DNA of 64,000 nt from Palsa-513 sp050010595 (GCA_050010595.1 JBEKKS010000011.1:18162-82161); one strand, 5' to 3'. Shown: positions 16,576-25,649, counted from the stretch's first letter. The notes: generated by a model from the sequence alone, not told the origin. Numbers and translations are program-made.

Positions 16576-16944
16576 TTAGACCACGTCTGCGAACTGCTCG
16601 AGCGCGACGAGCCGATCGTCCGCGTCGAGAACGATTGCGACCACGTCGAAGCGCACCTCCGCACGCCGCCAACTAGCCGGTCGGGTGGTGAGCCACTCGC
16701 GTGCGAGGCGGCGGACCCGCTCGAGCTTGCGGGCTGTGATCGAGACGAGCGGATCGAGCGCCCCGGCGCGGCCCGTCTTCACCTCGACGAAGACGATCGT
16801 CTGCTGGTCCGCGACGATCAGGTCCAGCTCGCCGGTCCTGGTCCTGTGGTTCCGTTCCAGGACCTCGAAGCCGAGCCGTTTGTAATGCTCGAGCGCGAGC
16901 TGCTCGCCCGCCCGGCCCAAAGCCTGTCGCGCGTTGGCGGTCAT
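16576..16944 (-). CDS. yraN: UPF0102 (YraN) nuclease-like protein
   Basis: A 122-residue YraN-family protein with a restriction-endonuclease-like fold. GRAGEQLALEHY near the N-terminus, GELDLI and VFVEVKTG (the PD-(D/E)xK core) are all visible. An upstream in-frame start would add 30 residues without conservation, so the internal ATG is preferred. It normally lies with rnhB and comM on one strand; here it is inverted relative to both neighbours. Its cellular role is not settled. Confidence 0.88.
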   Translation of the reverse strand: MTANARQALGRAGEQLALEHYKRLGFEVLERNHRTRTGELDLIVADQQTIVFVEVKTGRAGALDPLVSITARKLERVRRLAREWLTTRPASWRRAEVRFDVVAIVLDADDRLVALEQFADVV

Positions 16945-17042
16945 GCGGTCACGGTAGCCGCGCGGGGACCGCGCACAGTTAGGGAATGCGACGAAACGCG
17001 CGACCGACGAGTTGCGACGCCGCTGCGTGATCACATGATCAG

Positions 17043-17621
17043 ATGCTCGTGCGTGCTCACAGCTTCGCCGTCGACCGGGGCGCAGCCGTGCACGCTGACG
17101 TCGAGCTGGATCTTCGTGCCGGGCTGCCAGGGCTCGCCGTCATCGGTCTCGGCGCCGGTCCGGCGCGCGATCTACGCGAACGTGTCCAGGCAGCCGTGCT
17201 CAACAGCGGCTTCGCTGTTCCGCGCCGCCGGCTGACGGTGAACATCGCGCCGCCGCTGGCGCGCGGCGGGGCGGAGCACGACCTCGCCGTCGCCTGTTGC
17301 GCGCTCGCCGCAAGCGGCGAAATCGACCCCGAGCGGCTGCTGCGGATCGGACTGTGCGGGGAGCTCGCACTCGGCGGCGAGTTGCGCGCAAGCGGTGCGG
17401 GTACCGCGATCGCCGACGCTGCCGCGAGCGAGGGGCTAGCCGGGCTGCTCACTGCGCTCGCGGACCGCGAGCAGGCGCTCGCCGCGAATGTCTTGCCCGT
17501 CGCGACGGCTGGCACCCTCGCGGAGGTAGTGCGACTGCTCTGTAGGCACGGTCCACGGACGCCTGAGCACTCGGCGCGCCCGCGAACACGCCAGCTCTCC
17601 CGCACTCGCCGCCCTCGGTGA
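17043..17621 (+). CDS. ComM/YifB N-terminal domain only (truncated)
   Basis: A 192-residue protein matching only the N-terminal (ChlI/S5-fold) domain of the Mg-chelatase-like helicase ComM: RAHSFAVDRGAAVHADVELDLRAGLP becomes GLAVIGLGAGPARDLRERV, then NSGFAVPRRRLTVNIAPP and GAEHDLAVACCALAA. The AAA+ domain with its Walker motifs and the C-terminal domain, about 300 residues, are absent. The last 25 residues are Arg-rich and unrelated. It sits in the usual place after yraN, but dprA is missing too. It may be a domain retained alone or a decaying remnant. Confidence 0.75.
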   Translation: MLVRAHSFAVDRGAAVHADVELDLRAGLPGLAVIGLGAGPARDLRERVQAAVLNSGFAVPRRRLTVNIAPPLARGGAEHDLAVACCALAASGEIDPERLLRIGLCGELALGGELRASGAGTAIADAAASEGLAGLLTALADREQALAANVLPVATAGTLAEVVRLLCRHGPRTPEHSARPRTRQLSRTRRPR

Positions 17622-17631
17622 TACTGGAGGT

Positions 17632-18450
17632 GTGCCAGCAGTCCCGCGAGCTCTGACGATCGCCGGCTCGGACTCCGGCGGCGGCGCTGGGATTCAGGCC
17701 GACCTCAAGGCGTTCGCGCGCTGCGGCGTCTACGGCACGACGGCGATCACCGCCGTCACAGCGCAGAACACGCGCGGGATCCGCGCAGTCGCACCATTGC
17801 CACCCGAGATCGTGCGGGCCCAGATCGAAGCAGTGGTCGCTGACATCGGCGTCGACGCCGTCAAGACGGGCATGCTCGTTAGCGCGGCGACGATCGAAGC
17901 GGTCGCTCGCAGCGTCCGCGAGCTACTCGTCGGAGTACCACTCGTGGTGGACCCGGTGCTGACCGCGACCTCGGGTGGAGAGCTGCTGCAACCGGCGGCG
18001 ATGAGCACGCTGATCGACGAGCTGTTGCCGCTGACGAGCGTGTTGACGCCGAACCTGCCCGAAGCCCGGGCTCTGCTCAGCTACGCGAGGCATGCGGCTG
18101 CCGGCAGCGACGATGACGAGGAGCTTGCGCGCGCGCTGCTCGACCTCGGTCCGGTAGCGGTTGTCCTGACCGGCGGTCACCGCTCCAAGCCCGGCGATAT
18201 CTACTGCGACGCGCAAACGCTGATCGAGCTAGAGGGCCGCCACTACAATTCGTTGGCCACGCATGGGTCCGGCTGCACGCATTCGGCGGTTCTCACGGCG
18301 GAGCTCGCGCGCGGGAAGCCGCCGCTCGATGCCGCGCGCACGGCTGCACGTGTCGCTGCCGAGGCTGTTCGAGACGGTCTCGCGGGGATCGGTGGCGGCG
18401 CCGGTCCGGTCGATGTGCTCGGGCTCGCGAGATCCGCGGGCCCCCGGTAA
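17632..18450 (+). CDS. thiD: Hydroxymethylpyrimidine/phosphomethylpyrimidine kinase
   Basis: A 272-residue ribokinase-fold enzyme that phosphorylates HMP and HMP-P for thiamine synthesis. It starts ALTIAGSDSGGGAGIQADLKAF, the ThiD signature, and has VVDPVLTATSG near 105 and the GSGCTHSAVL anion-hole motif near 208. The start is GTG, with a -10-like GATACT six bases upstream, so it may be leaderless. No TPP riboswitch is visible upstream, and no other thi genes are nearby. Confidence 0.93.
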   Translation: MPAVPRALTIAGSDSGGGAGIQADLKAFARCGVYGTTAITAVTAQNTRGIRAVAPLPPEIVRAQIEAVVADIGVDAVKTGMLVSAATIEAVARSVRELLVGVPLVVDPVLTATSGGELLQPAAMSTLIDELLPLTSVLTPNLPEARALLSYARHAAAGSDDDEELARALLDLGPVAVVLTGGHRSKPGDIYCDAQTLIELEGRHYNSLATHGSGCTHSAVLTAELARGKPPLDAARTAARVAAEAVRDGLAGIGGGAGPVDVLGLARSAGPR

Positions 18451-18467
18451 GGGTCGCGGATGATGCC

Positions 18468-18713
18468 ATGAGACTGCTCGCGATGAGGCCGGGCCACGGC
18501 GAAGTGCTGGTCGCCGAGGGGGACGTGGACGATCCGCAGCAGGAGCGCGAGCTGATCGCCGCATTTCGGGCGCAACTCGAGCAGGGAATGTGGGCTGCCG
18601 TGCCGGTCAGCTCGCCCGGTGGTCGGCACGAGGCGGAGCTCGTGCGCAGCTTCGAGGAAGTGCCGCGCGACGCCGAGCGCGTGATCTTCTTTCCGCGCGC
18701 CGCCGGCGGCTGA
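18468..18713 (+). CDS. Hypothetical protein, 81 residues
   Basis: A small acidic protein I do not recognise. It has no membrane segment or cysteine motif. It ends FEEVPRDAERVIFFPRAAGG, a region of conserved appearance. It lies 17 bases after thiD and two bases before another unknown gene, so the two are probably cotranscribed. The codon pattern is like that of its neighbours, which supports a real gene. Confidence 0.6.
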   Translation: MRLLAMRPGHGEVLVAEGDVDDPQQERELIAAFRAQLEQGMWAAVPVSSPGGRHEAELVRSFEEVPRDAERVIFFPRAAGG

Positions 18714-18714
18714 G

Positions 18715-19128
18715 ATGACAGGGTTCGATCCGGCCGCGGAGGAGCGCGCGGAGCAGCGAGCGCGCGCGCTGCTGCGCTCGTGCGTCGCGCCGGACGACTG
18801 GGCCGTCTACGAGCGCTTCGGCTTCCTGCGCGTGCGACCGGGGGAGCTCCGATACGCCTACCTGATCTACCCCTACAAGCCGCTCGTGGCGTACCGCACC
18901 GACACCCACGAGGCGCTCGGCGAGTACTGCGTGACGTTTGCCCATCCGCAGGCGCGGCTGCCTCCCTCAGACGATGTGCTCGCAAAGTGGCTGGCCCTCA
19001 CCGCCGATGAGCGGGGACTGATCGAGAGTGCCAACGTCGCGGCGCTTGGGCACCAGCTCGACCCGGGTCGCGTCCGCGCGGATCTCGCAGGGCTCGCCGC
19101 GTGGGAGCCTCGCTCGGTCGCAAGCTAG
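18715..19128 (+). CDS. Hypothetical protein, 137 residues
   Basis: A soluble protein of unknown function. The centre contains an aromatic-rich stretch (RYAYLIYPYKPLVAYRTD, about 42-60) followed by EYCVTF, suggesting a small beta-rich domain. No catalytic motif is evident. It starts two bases after the preceding small gene. Its stop codon TAG forms part of the probable -10 element of ilvD. Confidence 0.65.
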   Translation: MTGFDPAAEERAEQRARALLRSCVAPDDWAVYERFGFLRVRPGELRYAYLIYPYKPLVAYRTDTHEALGEYCVTFAHPQARLPPSDDVLAKWLALTADERGLIESANVAALGHQLDPGRVRADLAGLAAWEPRSVAS

Positions 19129-19131
19129 GCT
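19126..19131 (+). promoter_or_regulatory. Putative -10 element of ilvD
   Basis: TAGGCT lies nine bases before the ilvD ATG and overlaps the stop codon of the preceding gene, the same arrangement as at rpmF. A leaderless transcript is likely. No -35 element is evident. Confidence 0.45.
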
Positions 19132-19140
19132 TCGCTCGAG

Positions 19141-20823
19141 ATGAACGAGCACGAGTTCGACCTCAAGCACCGCAGCCGGCAGCTGACCGACGGGCCGACG
19201 CGCGCGGCCGCGCGGGCGTACCTGAAGGGAATCGGCTACGACGACGAAGCGCTTGCGAAGCCGCTCGTGCTGGTCGCCAACACCTGGATCGAGACGATGC
19301 CCTGCAACTTCCATCTGCGGGCGCTCGGGGCGCAGGTCAAGGACGGCATCCGCGAGGCAGGCGGCACGCCGATGGAGCTCAACACGATCGCGATCTCCGA
19401 CGGGATCACGATGGGCACGTCCGGGATGAAGACGTCGCTCGTCTCGCGCGAGGTGATCGCCGACTCGATCGAGCTCGTTGCGCGCGGCCACTTCTTCGAT
19501 GCCGTCGTCGCGCTCTCCGGCTGCGACAAGACGATTCCCGGCACCGTGATGGCGATCGCGCGCGTCGACGTGCCATCGTTGATGCTCTACGGCGGATCGA
19601 TCCCACCCGGCCAGTTTCACGGCCGCGACGTGACGATCCAGGATGTGTTCGAGGCCGTTGGCGCACACGCTGCCGGCAAGATGAGCGATGAGGAGTTGGC
19701 TGAGCTGGAGGCCAAGGCGTCGCCGGGCGCCGGCGCATGCGGTGGCCAGTACACCGCCAACACGATGGCGATGGCCTTCGAGATGATGGGCATCTGCCCG
19801 ATCCACGACTCCCTGATGCCTGCGCAAGAGTCGAGCAAGCCGCAGGCGGCGCGGGCTGCCGGCCGGCTCGTGGTCGAGGTGCTGCGGCGCGGGCAGCGTC
19901 CGAGCGCGATCATCACGCGGGCGGGCATCGAGAACGCGATCGCCGCCGTCACGGCCAGCGGCGGGTCGACCAACGGCGTCCTGCATCTGCTTGCGCTCTC
20001 ACGCGAAGCCGGCGTGCCGCTCGAGATCGACGACTTCCAGCGCATCAGCGAACAGACGCCCCTGCTCTGTGACCTCAAGCCCGGCGGCCGCTTCGTGGCG
20101 ACCGATCTTTACGCGGCTGGTGGCGTTGCGGTGCTCGCGCAGCGCCTGCTCGAGGCGGGGATCCTCCACGGCGACGCCCCGACGGTGACCGGCCAGACGA
20201 TCGGCGAGATCGCGCAGGCGGCGCGTGAGACCCCGGGCCAGCAGGTGATCCGTCCGCTCGCGAACCCGCTGAAGCCGAGCGGTGGTCTGGCGATCCTACG
20301 GGGCAACCTCGCTCCGGATGGCTGCGTCGTCAAGCTCGCCGGCCACGAGCGACGCTACGAGAAGGGCCCGGCGCGCGTCTTCGAGAGCGAGGAGGCCGCC
20401 ATGGCGGCCGTAACGCACGATGTGATCAAAGCCGGCGACATCATCGTGATCCGTAACGAGGGGCCGGCCGGGGGCCCCGGCATGCGCGAGATGCTGGCGG
20501 TGACGGCGGCACTCAACGGGGCCGGGCTCGGCGAGCATGTCGCGCTGCTCACCGACGGACGCTTCTCCGGTGCCACCCACGGGCTGATGGCGGGCCATGT
20601 CGCGCCTGAGGCAGCACGCGGCGGGCCGATCGCCGCTGTGCGCGACGGCGACGAGATCACCTTCGACGTCGAGGGTCGCCGCCTCGATGTCGCGTTGAGC
20701 GACGACGAGATTGCTGCACGGGTAGCCGCCTACGTGGCGCCTGAGAGCCCGGACAACACCGGTGCGCTGCGCAAATACGCCCGTATCGTCTCCAGCGCAG
20801 CCGAAGGGGCGATAACGATCTGA
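19141..20823 (+). CDS. ilvD: Dihydroxy-acid dehydratase
   Basis: A 560-residue iron-sulfur dehydratase of valine, leucine and isoleucine synthesis. The three cluster cysteines are Cys55 (MPCNFH), Cys128 (GCDKTIPG) and Cys200 (GACGGQYTANTMA), typical of the [2Fe-2S] type. The C-terminal GGPGMREM and DGRFSGATHG motifs are present. The length is normal. No other ilv genes are nearby, so it is probably expressed alone from its own promoter. Confidence 0.96.
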   Translation: MNEHEFDLKHRSRQLTDGPTRAAARAYLKGIGYDDEALAKPLVLVANTWIETMPCNFHLRALGAQVKDGIREAGGTPMELNTIAISDGITMGTSGMKTSLVSREVIADSIELVARGHFFDAVVALSGCDKTIPGTVMAIARVDVPSLMLYGGSIPPGQFHGRDVTIQDVFEAVGAHAAGKMSDEELAELEAKASPGAGACGGQYTANTMAMAFEMMGICPIHDSLMPAQESSKPQAARAAGRLVVEVLRRGQRPSAIITRAGIENAIAAVTASGGSTNGVLHLLALSREAGVPLEIDDFQRISEQTPLLCDLKPGGRFVATDLYAAGGVAVLAQRLLEAGILHGDAPTVTGQTIGEIAQAARETPGQQVIRPLANPLKPSGGLAILRGNLAPDGCVVKLAGHERRYEKGPARVFESEEAAMAAVTHDVIKAGDIIVIRNEGPAGGPGMREMLAVTAALNGAGLGEHVALLTDGRFSGATHGLMAGHVAPEAARGGPIAAVRDGDEITFDVEGRRLDVALSDDEIAARVAAYVAPESPDNTGALRKYARIVSSAAEGAITI

Positions 20824-20867
20824 GCGTCGCGGCAGGCACAGCGCAGTGCGCGCCGAACCTACCAGCG

Positions 20868-21791
20868 ATGTCTATGACCGCTGCCGCACCTGCGGAGCTG
20901 ACGCCACACTGGGTGAGCGCGCTCCGCCAGCTCGATGACGACCTGCGCCGGCGCGCTGCAGCCGAGAAGACACGCCGCGCCTATGGCGCCGACGTCGAGC
21001 GGTTCGCGGCGTGGTGCAGCGCGCGCGGCCTCGAGCCACAGGCGGTCGAGGTGCGTGACCTGCGCCGCTACGCCGCGGCGCTCTCCCAAGGCGGCATGGC
21101 AGCCAGCTCGCTGGCGCGCAAGATCGCGTCGCTGCGCGCGCTCTATCGCGTGCTGCGCGAACACGGCGTGATCGCGCAAAGCCCCGCCGAGCTGATGACG
21201 CTGCCGAAGCGGCCGCGAACGCTCCCGCATGTTCTGCGTCCCGATCAGCTTGCGAGCCTGCTCGACTCGATCGGCGCGACGACGCCGCTCGAGCTACGCG
21301 ACCGCGCGATGCTGGAGCTGGCCTACGCGTCGGGCCTGCGCGCCGAGGAGCTCGTCAGTGTCATGACCGATGGGATCGACTTTGATGGCGAGCGGGTGCG
21401 CGTCGAGGGCAAGGGTGGCAAGACACGCTTTGTGCCGGTCGGCGAGCCGGCACTGGCGGCGCTCTCGCGCTATCTCGACCGCGGTCGTCACGCGCTTTGT
21501 TTCGAGCCCGACGAGCGGGCTCTGTTCCTCTCGAAGTCGGGTCGTCCGCTCAGCACCTCGGACGTGCGGCGGCGACTGCGCGTCTGGTCGCTGCGCGCGG
21601 GTCTCGGCGGAACGATCCATCCGCATGCGCTGCGCCACTCGTTTGCGACGCACTTGCTCGACGGCGGCAGTGACCTGCGAGCGATCCAGGAGCTGCTCGG
21701 ACATTCGAGTATCTCGACCACTCAGGTTTACACTCGGGTAGAGTCGGCGCGCCTGAAGCGCGCCTATGCGAGCAGCCATCCAAGGGCCTAG
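20868..21791 (+). CDS. xerD: Tyrosine recombinase XerC/XerD family
   Basis: A 307-residue site-specific recombinase of the size used for chromosome dimer resolution. It has an N-terminal SAM-like DNA-binding domain (about 20-105). The catalytic residues are Arg158, Lys182, His253, Arg256, His279 and the nucleophile Tyr288. It lies among housekeeping genes and away from any mobile-element signs, so a Xer role is more likely than a phage integrase. XerC versus XerD cannot be decided from the sequence alone. Confidence 0.88.
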   Translation: MSMTAAAPAELTPHWVSALRQLDDDLRRRAAAEKTRRAYGADVERFAAWCSARGLEPQAVEVRDLRRYAAALSQGGMAASSLARKIASLRALYRVLREHGVIAQSPAELMTLPKRPRTLPHVLRPDQLASLLDSIGATTPLELRDRAMLELAYASGLRAEELVSVMTDGIDFDGERVRVEGKGGKTRFVPVGEPALAALSRYLDRGRHALCFEPDERALFLSKSGRPLSTSDVRRRLRVWSLRAGLGGTIHPHALRHSFATHLLDGGSDLRAIQELLGHSSISTTQVYTRVESARLKRAYASSHPRA

Positions 21792-21821
21792 GCCGCTACC
21801 GGAACGGGGCTTCGATCAGCA

Positions 21822-22601
21822 GTGGTGCAATCGAATGTGAAAGCTGTCGAGCTTCGGGACCTCTGGCGGCGCTACAAGGCGTCGGGGGACCAGCGTGCTC
21901 GGGAGCGCCTTGTGGTTGCCTATTCGCCGCTCGTCAAGTACGTGGCGGGGCGGATGGGCGCGGGCCTGCCCGCGCATATCGACGAGGCCGACCTGATCTC
22001 CTACGGCCTTGGCGGCTTGATCGCGGCGATCGAGCGCTTTGACACGAGTCGCGACATCCGCTTCGAGACCTACGCGATCACGAGGATCAAGGGCGCGATC
22101 CTCGACGAGCTGCGCGCGCTTGATTGGGTGCCGCGATCGGTTCGAGCGCGCGCCCGGCAGATCGAGCGAGCCCACGTCAAGCTCGAGGCGAAGCTGCAGC
22201 GTGCGCCGACCGAGGAGGAGCTCGCGGTCGAGCTCGAGATGCCGATCGAGGAGTTTCGGGAGTCGCTGCTGGCGATAGCGAACTCTTCGATCAGCGCGCT
22301 CGACGAGCTGTGGAGCTCGTCAGATTCGAGCGGTGACTCGATCTCGCTGCTCGACACGCTGCGCGACCCCGGTGCGGTCGACCCCGAGCACATCGTCGAC
22401 CAGAACGAGGTGCGCGACCGCATCGCCGAGGCAGTCGATCGCCTGCCCGAGCGCGAGAAGCTCGTCATCGCGCTCTATTACTACGAGAATCTGACGTTGC
22501 GCGAGATCGGCGAGGTCCTGCGCGTGACCGAGTCACGCGTGTCTCAGCTGCACACCAAGGCCGTGCTCGGCCTGCGCGCAACGCTCTCACAAATCCGCTG
22601 A
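21822..22601 (+). CDS. RNA polymerase sigma factor, WhiG/FliA type
   Basis: A 259-residue alternative sigma factor with region 2 (about 28-100; YSPLVKYVAGRM, EADLISYGLGGLIAAIERFD and FETYAITRIKGAILDELR), region 3 (about 108-165) and region 4 (about 195-255; EREKLVIALYYYENLTLREIGEVLRVTESRVSQLH). This pattern is that of sigma-28-like factors, which control motility or differentiation. No flagellar or anti-sigma genes are adjacent. The start is GTG. Confidence 0.9.
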   Translation: MVQSNVKAVELRDLWRRYKASGDQRARERLVVAYSPLVKYVAGRMGAGLPAHIDEADLISYGLGGLIAAIERFDTSRDIRFETYAITRIKGAILDELRALDWVPRSVRARARQIERAHVKLEAKLQRAPTEEELAVELEMPIEEFRESLLAIANSSISALDELWSSSDSSGDSISLLDTLRDPGAVDPEHIVDQNEVRDRIAEAVDRLPEREKLVIALYYYENLTLREIGEVLRVTESRVSQLHTKAVLGLRATLSQIR

Positions 22602-22642
22602 GCGCGAGTGCTCAGCCCCGGCGGGCAGGCGCTGTTTCGCGC

Positions 22643-22648
22643 TAAGGT
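22643..22648 (+). promoter_or_regulatory. Putative -10 element of the EF-G2 gene
   Basis: TAAGGT matches TAnnnT and lies 27 bases before the ATG. The leader contains GAGAGGAGAG, a strong Shine-Dalgarno sequence, five bases before the ATG, unlike the leaderless genes nearby. Confidence 0.4.
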
Positions 22649-22675
22649 GCGCGGACCCGAGAGAGGAGAGCTTGC

Positions 22676-24763
22676 ATGCGTCACCACGCCGATGGGATTC
22701 GCAACGTCGCCTTGGTTGGTCACCGCGGGGCGGGCAAGACATCGCTGAACGAAGCCCTGCTGTTCGAGGCGGGCGTCCTCACGCGACTCGGCACGGTGGC
22801 TGACGGCACGACGGCGTCCGACGTCGACACCGACGAGCAAGCGCGCAAGATGTCGATCTCGGCAGCACTCGCCTCGTTCGAATGGGAGGGACGCAAGATC
22901 AACCTGATCGATGCGCCGGGGGAGCCGAGCTTCATCGCCGACGCGATGAGTGCGCTGCGGGTTTGCGAGTCGGCGATCTTCGTCATCAACGCCGTGATGG
23001 GCACCGAGGTGACTACGACACGTCTGTGGCGGGCCGCAGCCGAGCACGACATCGCCCGGCTTCTGTTCGTGAATATGCTCGACCGCGAGCGCGCCGACTT
23101 CTTTCGTACGCTCGAGTCGCTCAAGGCTGCTTTCGGTCCTCACGTCGTGGCGACCGAGATCCCGATCGGCAGCGAGCACGAGGTCAGTGGCGTCGTCGAC
23201 CTGGTCGACATGCGCGCGTTCGCCTATCCCCAGCCTGGGCGGGGCAGCGCAACCGAGATCGAGATTCCCGACGAGGTGCGGCCCCGTGCCGAGGAGTACC
23301 GCGAGAAGCTGATGGACGAGGTCGCCGAGGTCTCCGATGAGTTGATGGAGCGCTATCTCGAAGGCAGCGAGATCTCGCACGATGAGATCATCGATGCCCT
23401 ACGTCGCGGCACCAACCATGGTTCGATCTTCCCCGTCGTCTGCGGCGTAGCGACGCGCAACCTCGGCACCAACCGCTTGCTCGACGCGATCGTCGAGGAT
23501 CTTCCGTCCCCTGTCGCCCACGGCGCGTTCGAGACCGCCGAAGTGACGCTCGAGCCCGACGATGACCGTCCGCTGTTCGCCTACGTGTTCAAGACCCGCG
23601 CCGATCCCTACGCCGGGCGGATCAACATGTTCCGCGTCTACCAGGGTGTCATGCGTCACGACTCCCATCTGCTGAACACGCACACCCACCAGAAGGAACG
23701 GATCGGCCAGATCGTCGTCTTCAACGGCAAAGGCACCACTGCCGTCGATGAGCTGGGTGCCGGAGACATCGGCGCGGTCCCGAAGCTCAAGGAGACGCAC
23801 GCCGGGGATTGGCTCGCCGAACGCGACGAGCCGATCCGGATGCCGGTGGAGAAGCTTCCGGCGCCAGTGATGGCGTTCGCCGTGGAGCCGAAGACCAAAG
23901 GCGACGAGGACAAGGTCTTCACCGCGCTGCGTCGCCTGCAGGAGGAGGACCCCACGATCGACCTGCACCGCGACGCGCAAACCGGTGAGCAGATCGTCGC
24001 CGGGTTGTCTGAGATCCACGTCGAGGTGATCACCGACAGGCTTCGCTCGCGCTTCGGCGCCGAGGTGACCTTGAAGCCGCCGCGCGTCCCATACCAGGAG
24101 ACGATCAGGCGGTCGGCCAAAGCCCACGGCCGGCACAAGAAGCAATCGGGCGGGCGCGGCCAGTTCGGCGACTGCCACATCGAGATCGAGCCGCTCGAGC
24201 CGGGCGCGGGCTTCGAGTTCGTCGACGTGATCAAGGGCGGCGCGATCCCGCGCTCATTCATTCCGGCCGTCGAGAAGGGCGCGCGCGAAGCACTCGAGCA
24301 CGGCGTGCTCGCCGGCTATCCCGTCAAGGACGTCCGCGTGACGGTCTTCGACGGCTCCTATCACTCGGTCGACTCATCCGAGCTCGCCTTCAAGCTTGCC
24401 GGCTCGCTCGCGGTCAAGCAGGCGCTCGAACAGGCCGGCCCGGTGCTGCTCGAGCCGGTGATGCTGGTTACGCTCTCGATTCCCGACGACACCGTCGGCG
24501 ACGTGATCGGCGACCTCAACGGCCGCCGCGGGCGCCCGCAGGGGATGGAGCCCGTCGGCACGATGACCGAGGTCAAGGCCGAGGTGCCAATGTCCGAGCT
24601 GCTCGGCTATGCGCCGGAGCTGCGCTCGCTCACGGGCGGTCAAGGCGACTACACGATGGAGTTCCTGCGCTACGAAGAGGTTCCTGCGCACCTCGTGGCG
24701 AAGGTGCTCGAAGGAACTGCGGTGACGGCAGCTGCGGTGACGGCCGCGGGAGCTAGCCGCTAG
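22676..24763 (+). CDS. Elongation factor G-like GTPase (EF-G2 type)
   Basis: A 695-residue protein with all five EF-G domains. G1 is GHRGAGKT (15-22), but G3 reads DAPGE at 79-83 instead of DTPGH, losing the catalytic histidine, and G4 reads NMLD at 133-136 instead of NKMD. The C-terminal half keeps EF-G features (SGGRGQFGDCHIEIEPL, then GRRGRPQGMEPVG). It is the actinobacterial EF-G2 type rather than the translocase; the usual fusA next to rpsL/rpsG must be elsewhere. Homologues bind GTP but are not known to replace EF-G, so a specialised ribosome role is inferred. Confidence 0.88.
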   Translation: MRHHADGIRNVALVGHRGAGKTSLNEALLFEAGVLTRLGTVADGTTASDVDTDEQARKMSISAALASFEWEGRKINLIDAPGEPSFIADAMSALRVCESAIFVINAVMGTEVTTTRLWRAAAEHDIARLLFVNMLDRERADFFRTLESLKAAFGPHVVATEIPIGSEHEVSGVVDLVDMRAFAYPQPGRGSATEIEIPDEVRPRAEEYREKLMDEVAEVSDELMERYLEGSEISHDEIIDALRRGTNHGSIFPVVCGVATRNLGTNRLLDAIVEDLPSPVAHGAFETAEVTLEPDDDRPLFAYVFKTRADPYAGRINMFRVYQGVMRHDSHLLNTHTHQKERIGQIVVFNGKGTTAVDELGAGDIGAVPKLKETHAGDWLAERDEPIRMPVEKLPAPVMAFAVEPKTKGDEDKVFTALRRLQEEDPTIDLHRDAQTGEQIVAGLSEIHVEVITDRLRSRFGAEVTLKPPRVPYQETIRRSAKAHGRHKKQSGGRGQFGDCHIEIEPLEPGAGFEFVDVIKGGAIPRSFIPAVEKGAREALEHGVLAGYPVKDVRVTVFDGSYHSVDSSELAFKLAGSLAVKQALEQAGPVLLEPVMLVTLSIPDDTVGDVIGDLNGRRGRPQGMEPVGTMTEVKAEVPMSELLGYAPELRSLTGGQGDYTMEFLRYEEVPAHLVAKVLEGTAVTAAAVTAAGASR

Positions 24764-24982
24764 GCGAAGCGTTCTGGGCCGTCATCCTCGCCGCTGAACG
24801 CGCGCAGGATGTCGACGGCGCGTGCGCTGGATAGCTGGGGGCGCTCGCTCGCACCACTAGGTGGCTTGCGCCGGCCCTGAGCGCCCGCGGTTAGATGCGC
24901 TACGCGCGTCCAGCCGGCGAGGAGGCCCGACCAGCACGGTCGCTGGCCACCAGCTCGACTTTCGGCGGGCCCCCACAGCCGA

Positions 24983-24988
24983 TACGCT
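24983..24988 (+). promoter_or_regulatory. Putative -10 element of the zinc-ribbon gene
   Basis: TACGCT fits TAnnnT and lies seven bases before the GTG start at 24996, suggesting a leaderless mRNA. The 232-base gap upstream shows no other clear element. Confidence 0.35.
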
Positions 24989-24995
24989 TGGCCGG

Positions 24996-25649
24996 GTGGC
25001 GACGCGTGAGCTGAAGATGCGCTGGGAGCCGGTCGTGTGCGAGATCTGCCAGCGCAGCCTGTTGCGCGGAGAGAGCCCGGTGACGTTCTATGACGGCCAG
25101 GCGGCACACTCGGTCTGCGACCTGTGTACGACGCGCGCGCATCGGCAGGGGTGGGTGCGAGAGGGGACGCAGCTCGCGCAGAGTGCGCCGGCAGCCCATG
25201 CGGAGCGGGCACGGTCGCTCGTCGCCCGGATTCGCGGTCGGCGCGAGGCGCTCGAGCCGGTGCGTCCGAACGCGGCGCAGCCGACCGAGGTGGTCGATGA
25301 CGTGCCGCATCACGTACAGGCACTCCCGAGCGCCGCTGAGGCGCAGGTGACGCGCGGGCTTGGACTCTTCAACCTGAGCGAGCACTCTCGCACCGTGTCT
25401 GGCGTCGCGCATTCGCTCGGTGCACCGTACGTGTACGCGAGTGCCTCCGGGCCCGACCTGCTCGTGGAGATCATGGTCGTGTGGGAGCTGTGCTGGTACC
25501 GCTTCGAGGTCGACCTCGAGAACGAGGCGGTCCGCCAGCGCGGGCAGGGGTATGAGCCGAGCGAGCTCGCGAGCGAGCTGCCGCCCGCCAACGCCACGGC
25601 CGACGAGCAGGGCAAGCTTGCGCTCGCGGCCCCGGGCAGGGACCGCTAA
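24996..25649 (+). CDS. Zinc-ribbon protein of unknown function
   Basis: A 217-residue protein with an N-terminal zinc ribbon (CEIC near 15 and CDLC near 43). A linker follows, then a C-terminal domain (about 120-195; GLGLFNLSEHSRTVSGVAHSLG and PDLLVEIMVVWELCWYRFEVDL). The reading frame extends upstream to 24861, but the GTG is preferred because conserved-looking sequence begins there and a -10-like element lies just ahead. I do not recognise the C-terminal domain. It may be cotranscribed with the small Arg-rich gene and the RNase H gene that follow. Confidence 0.65.
   Translation: MATRELKMRWEPVVCEICQRSLLRGESPVTFYDGQAAHSVCDLCTTRAHRQGWVREGTQLAQSAPAAHAERARSLVARIRGRREALEPVRPNAAQPTEVVDDVPHHVQALPSAAEAQVTRGLGLFNLSEHSRTVSGVAHSLGAPYVYASASGPDLLVEIMVVWELCWYRFEVDLENEAVRQRGQGYEPSELASELPPANATADEQGKLALAAPGRDR

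Noticed and set aside
20868..21791. The tyrosine recombinase as integrase of a mobile element
   Set aside because: It lies among housekeeping genes, has Xer size, and no attachment repeats or cargo genes surround it. The tRNA-Gly fragment is 42 kb away.
24760..25323. A 187-residue - strand frame ending RAVDILRAFSGEDDGPERFA
   Set aside because: The last 25 residues look protein-like, but the rest is an Arg/Pro/Ala-rich shadow of the zinc-ribbon gene and no start or ribosome-binding site supports a short gene. It could be a remnant but cannot be supported.
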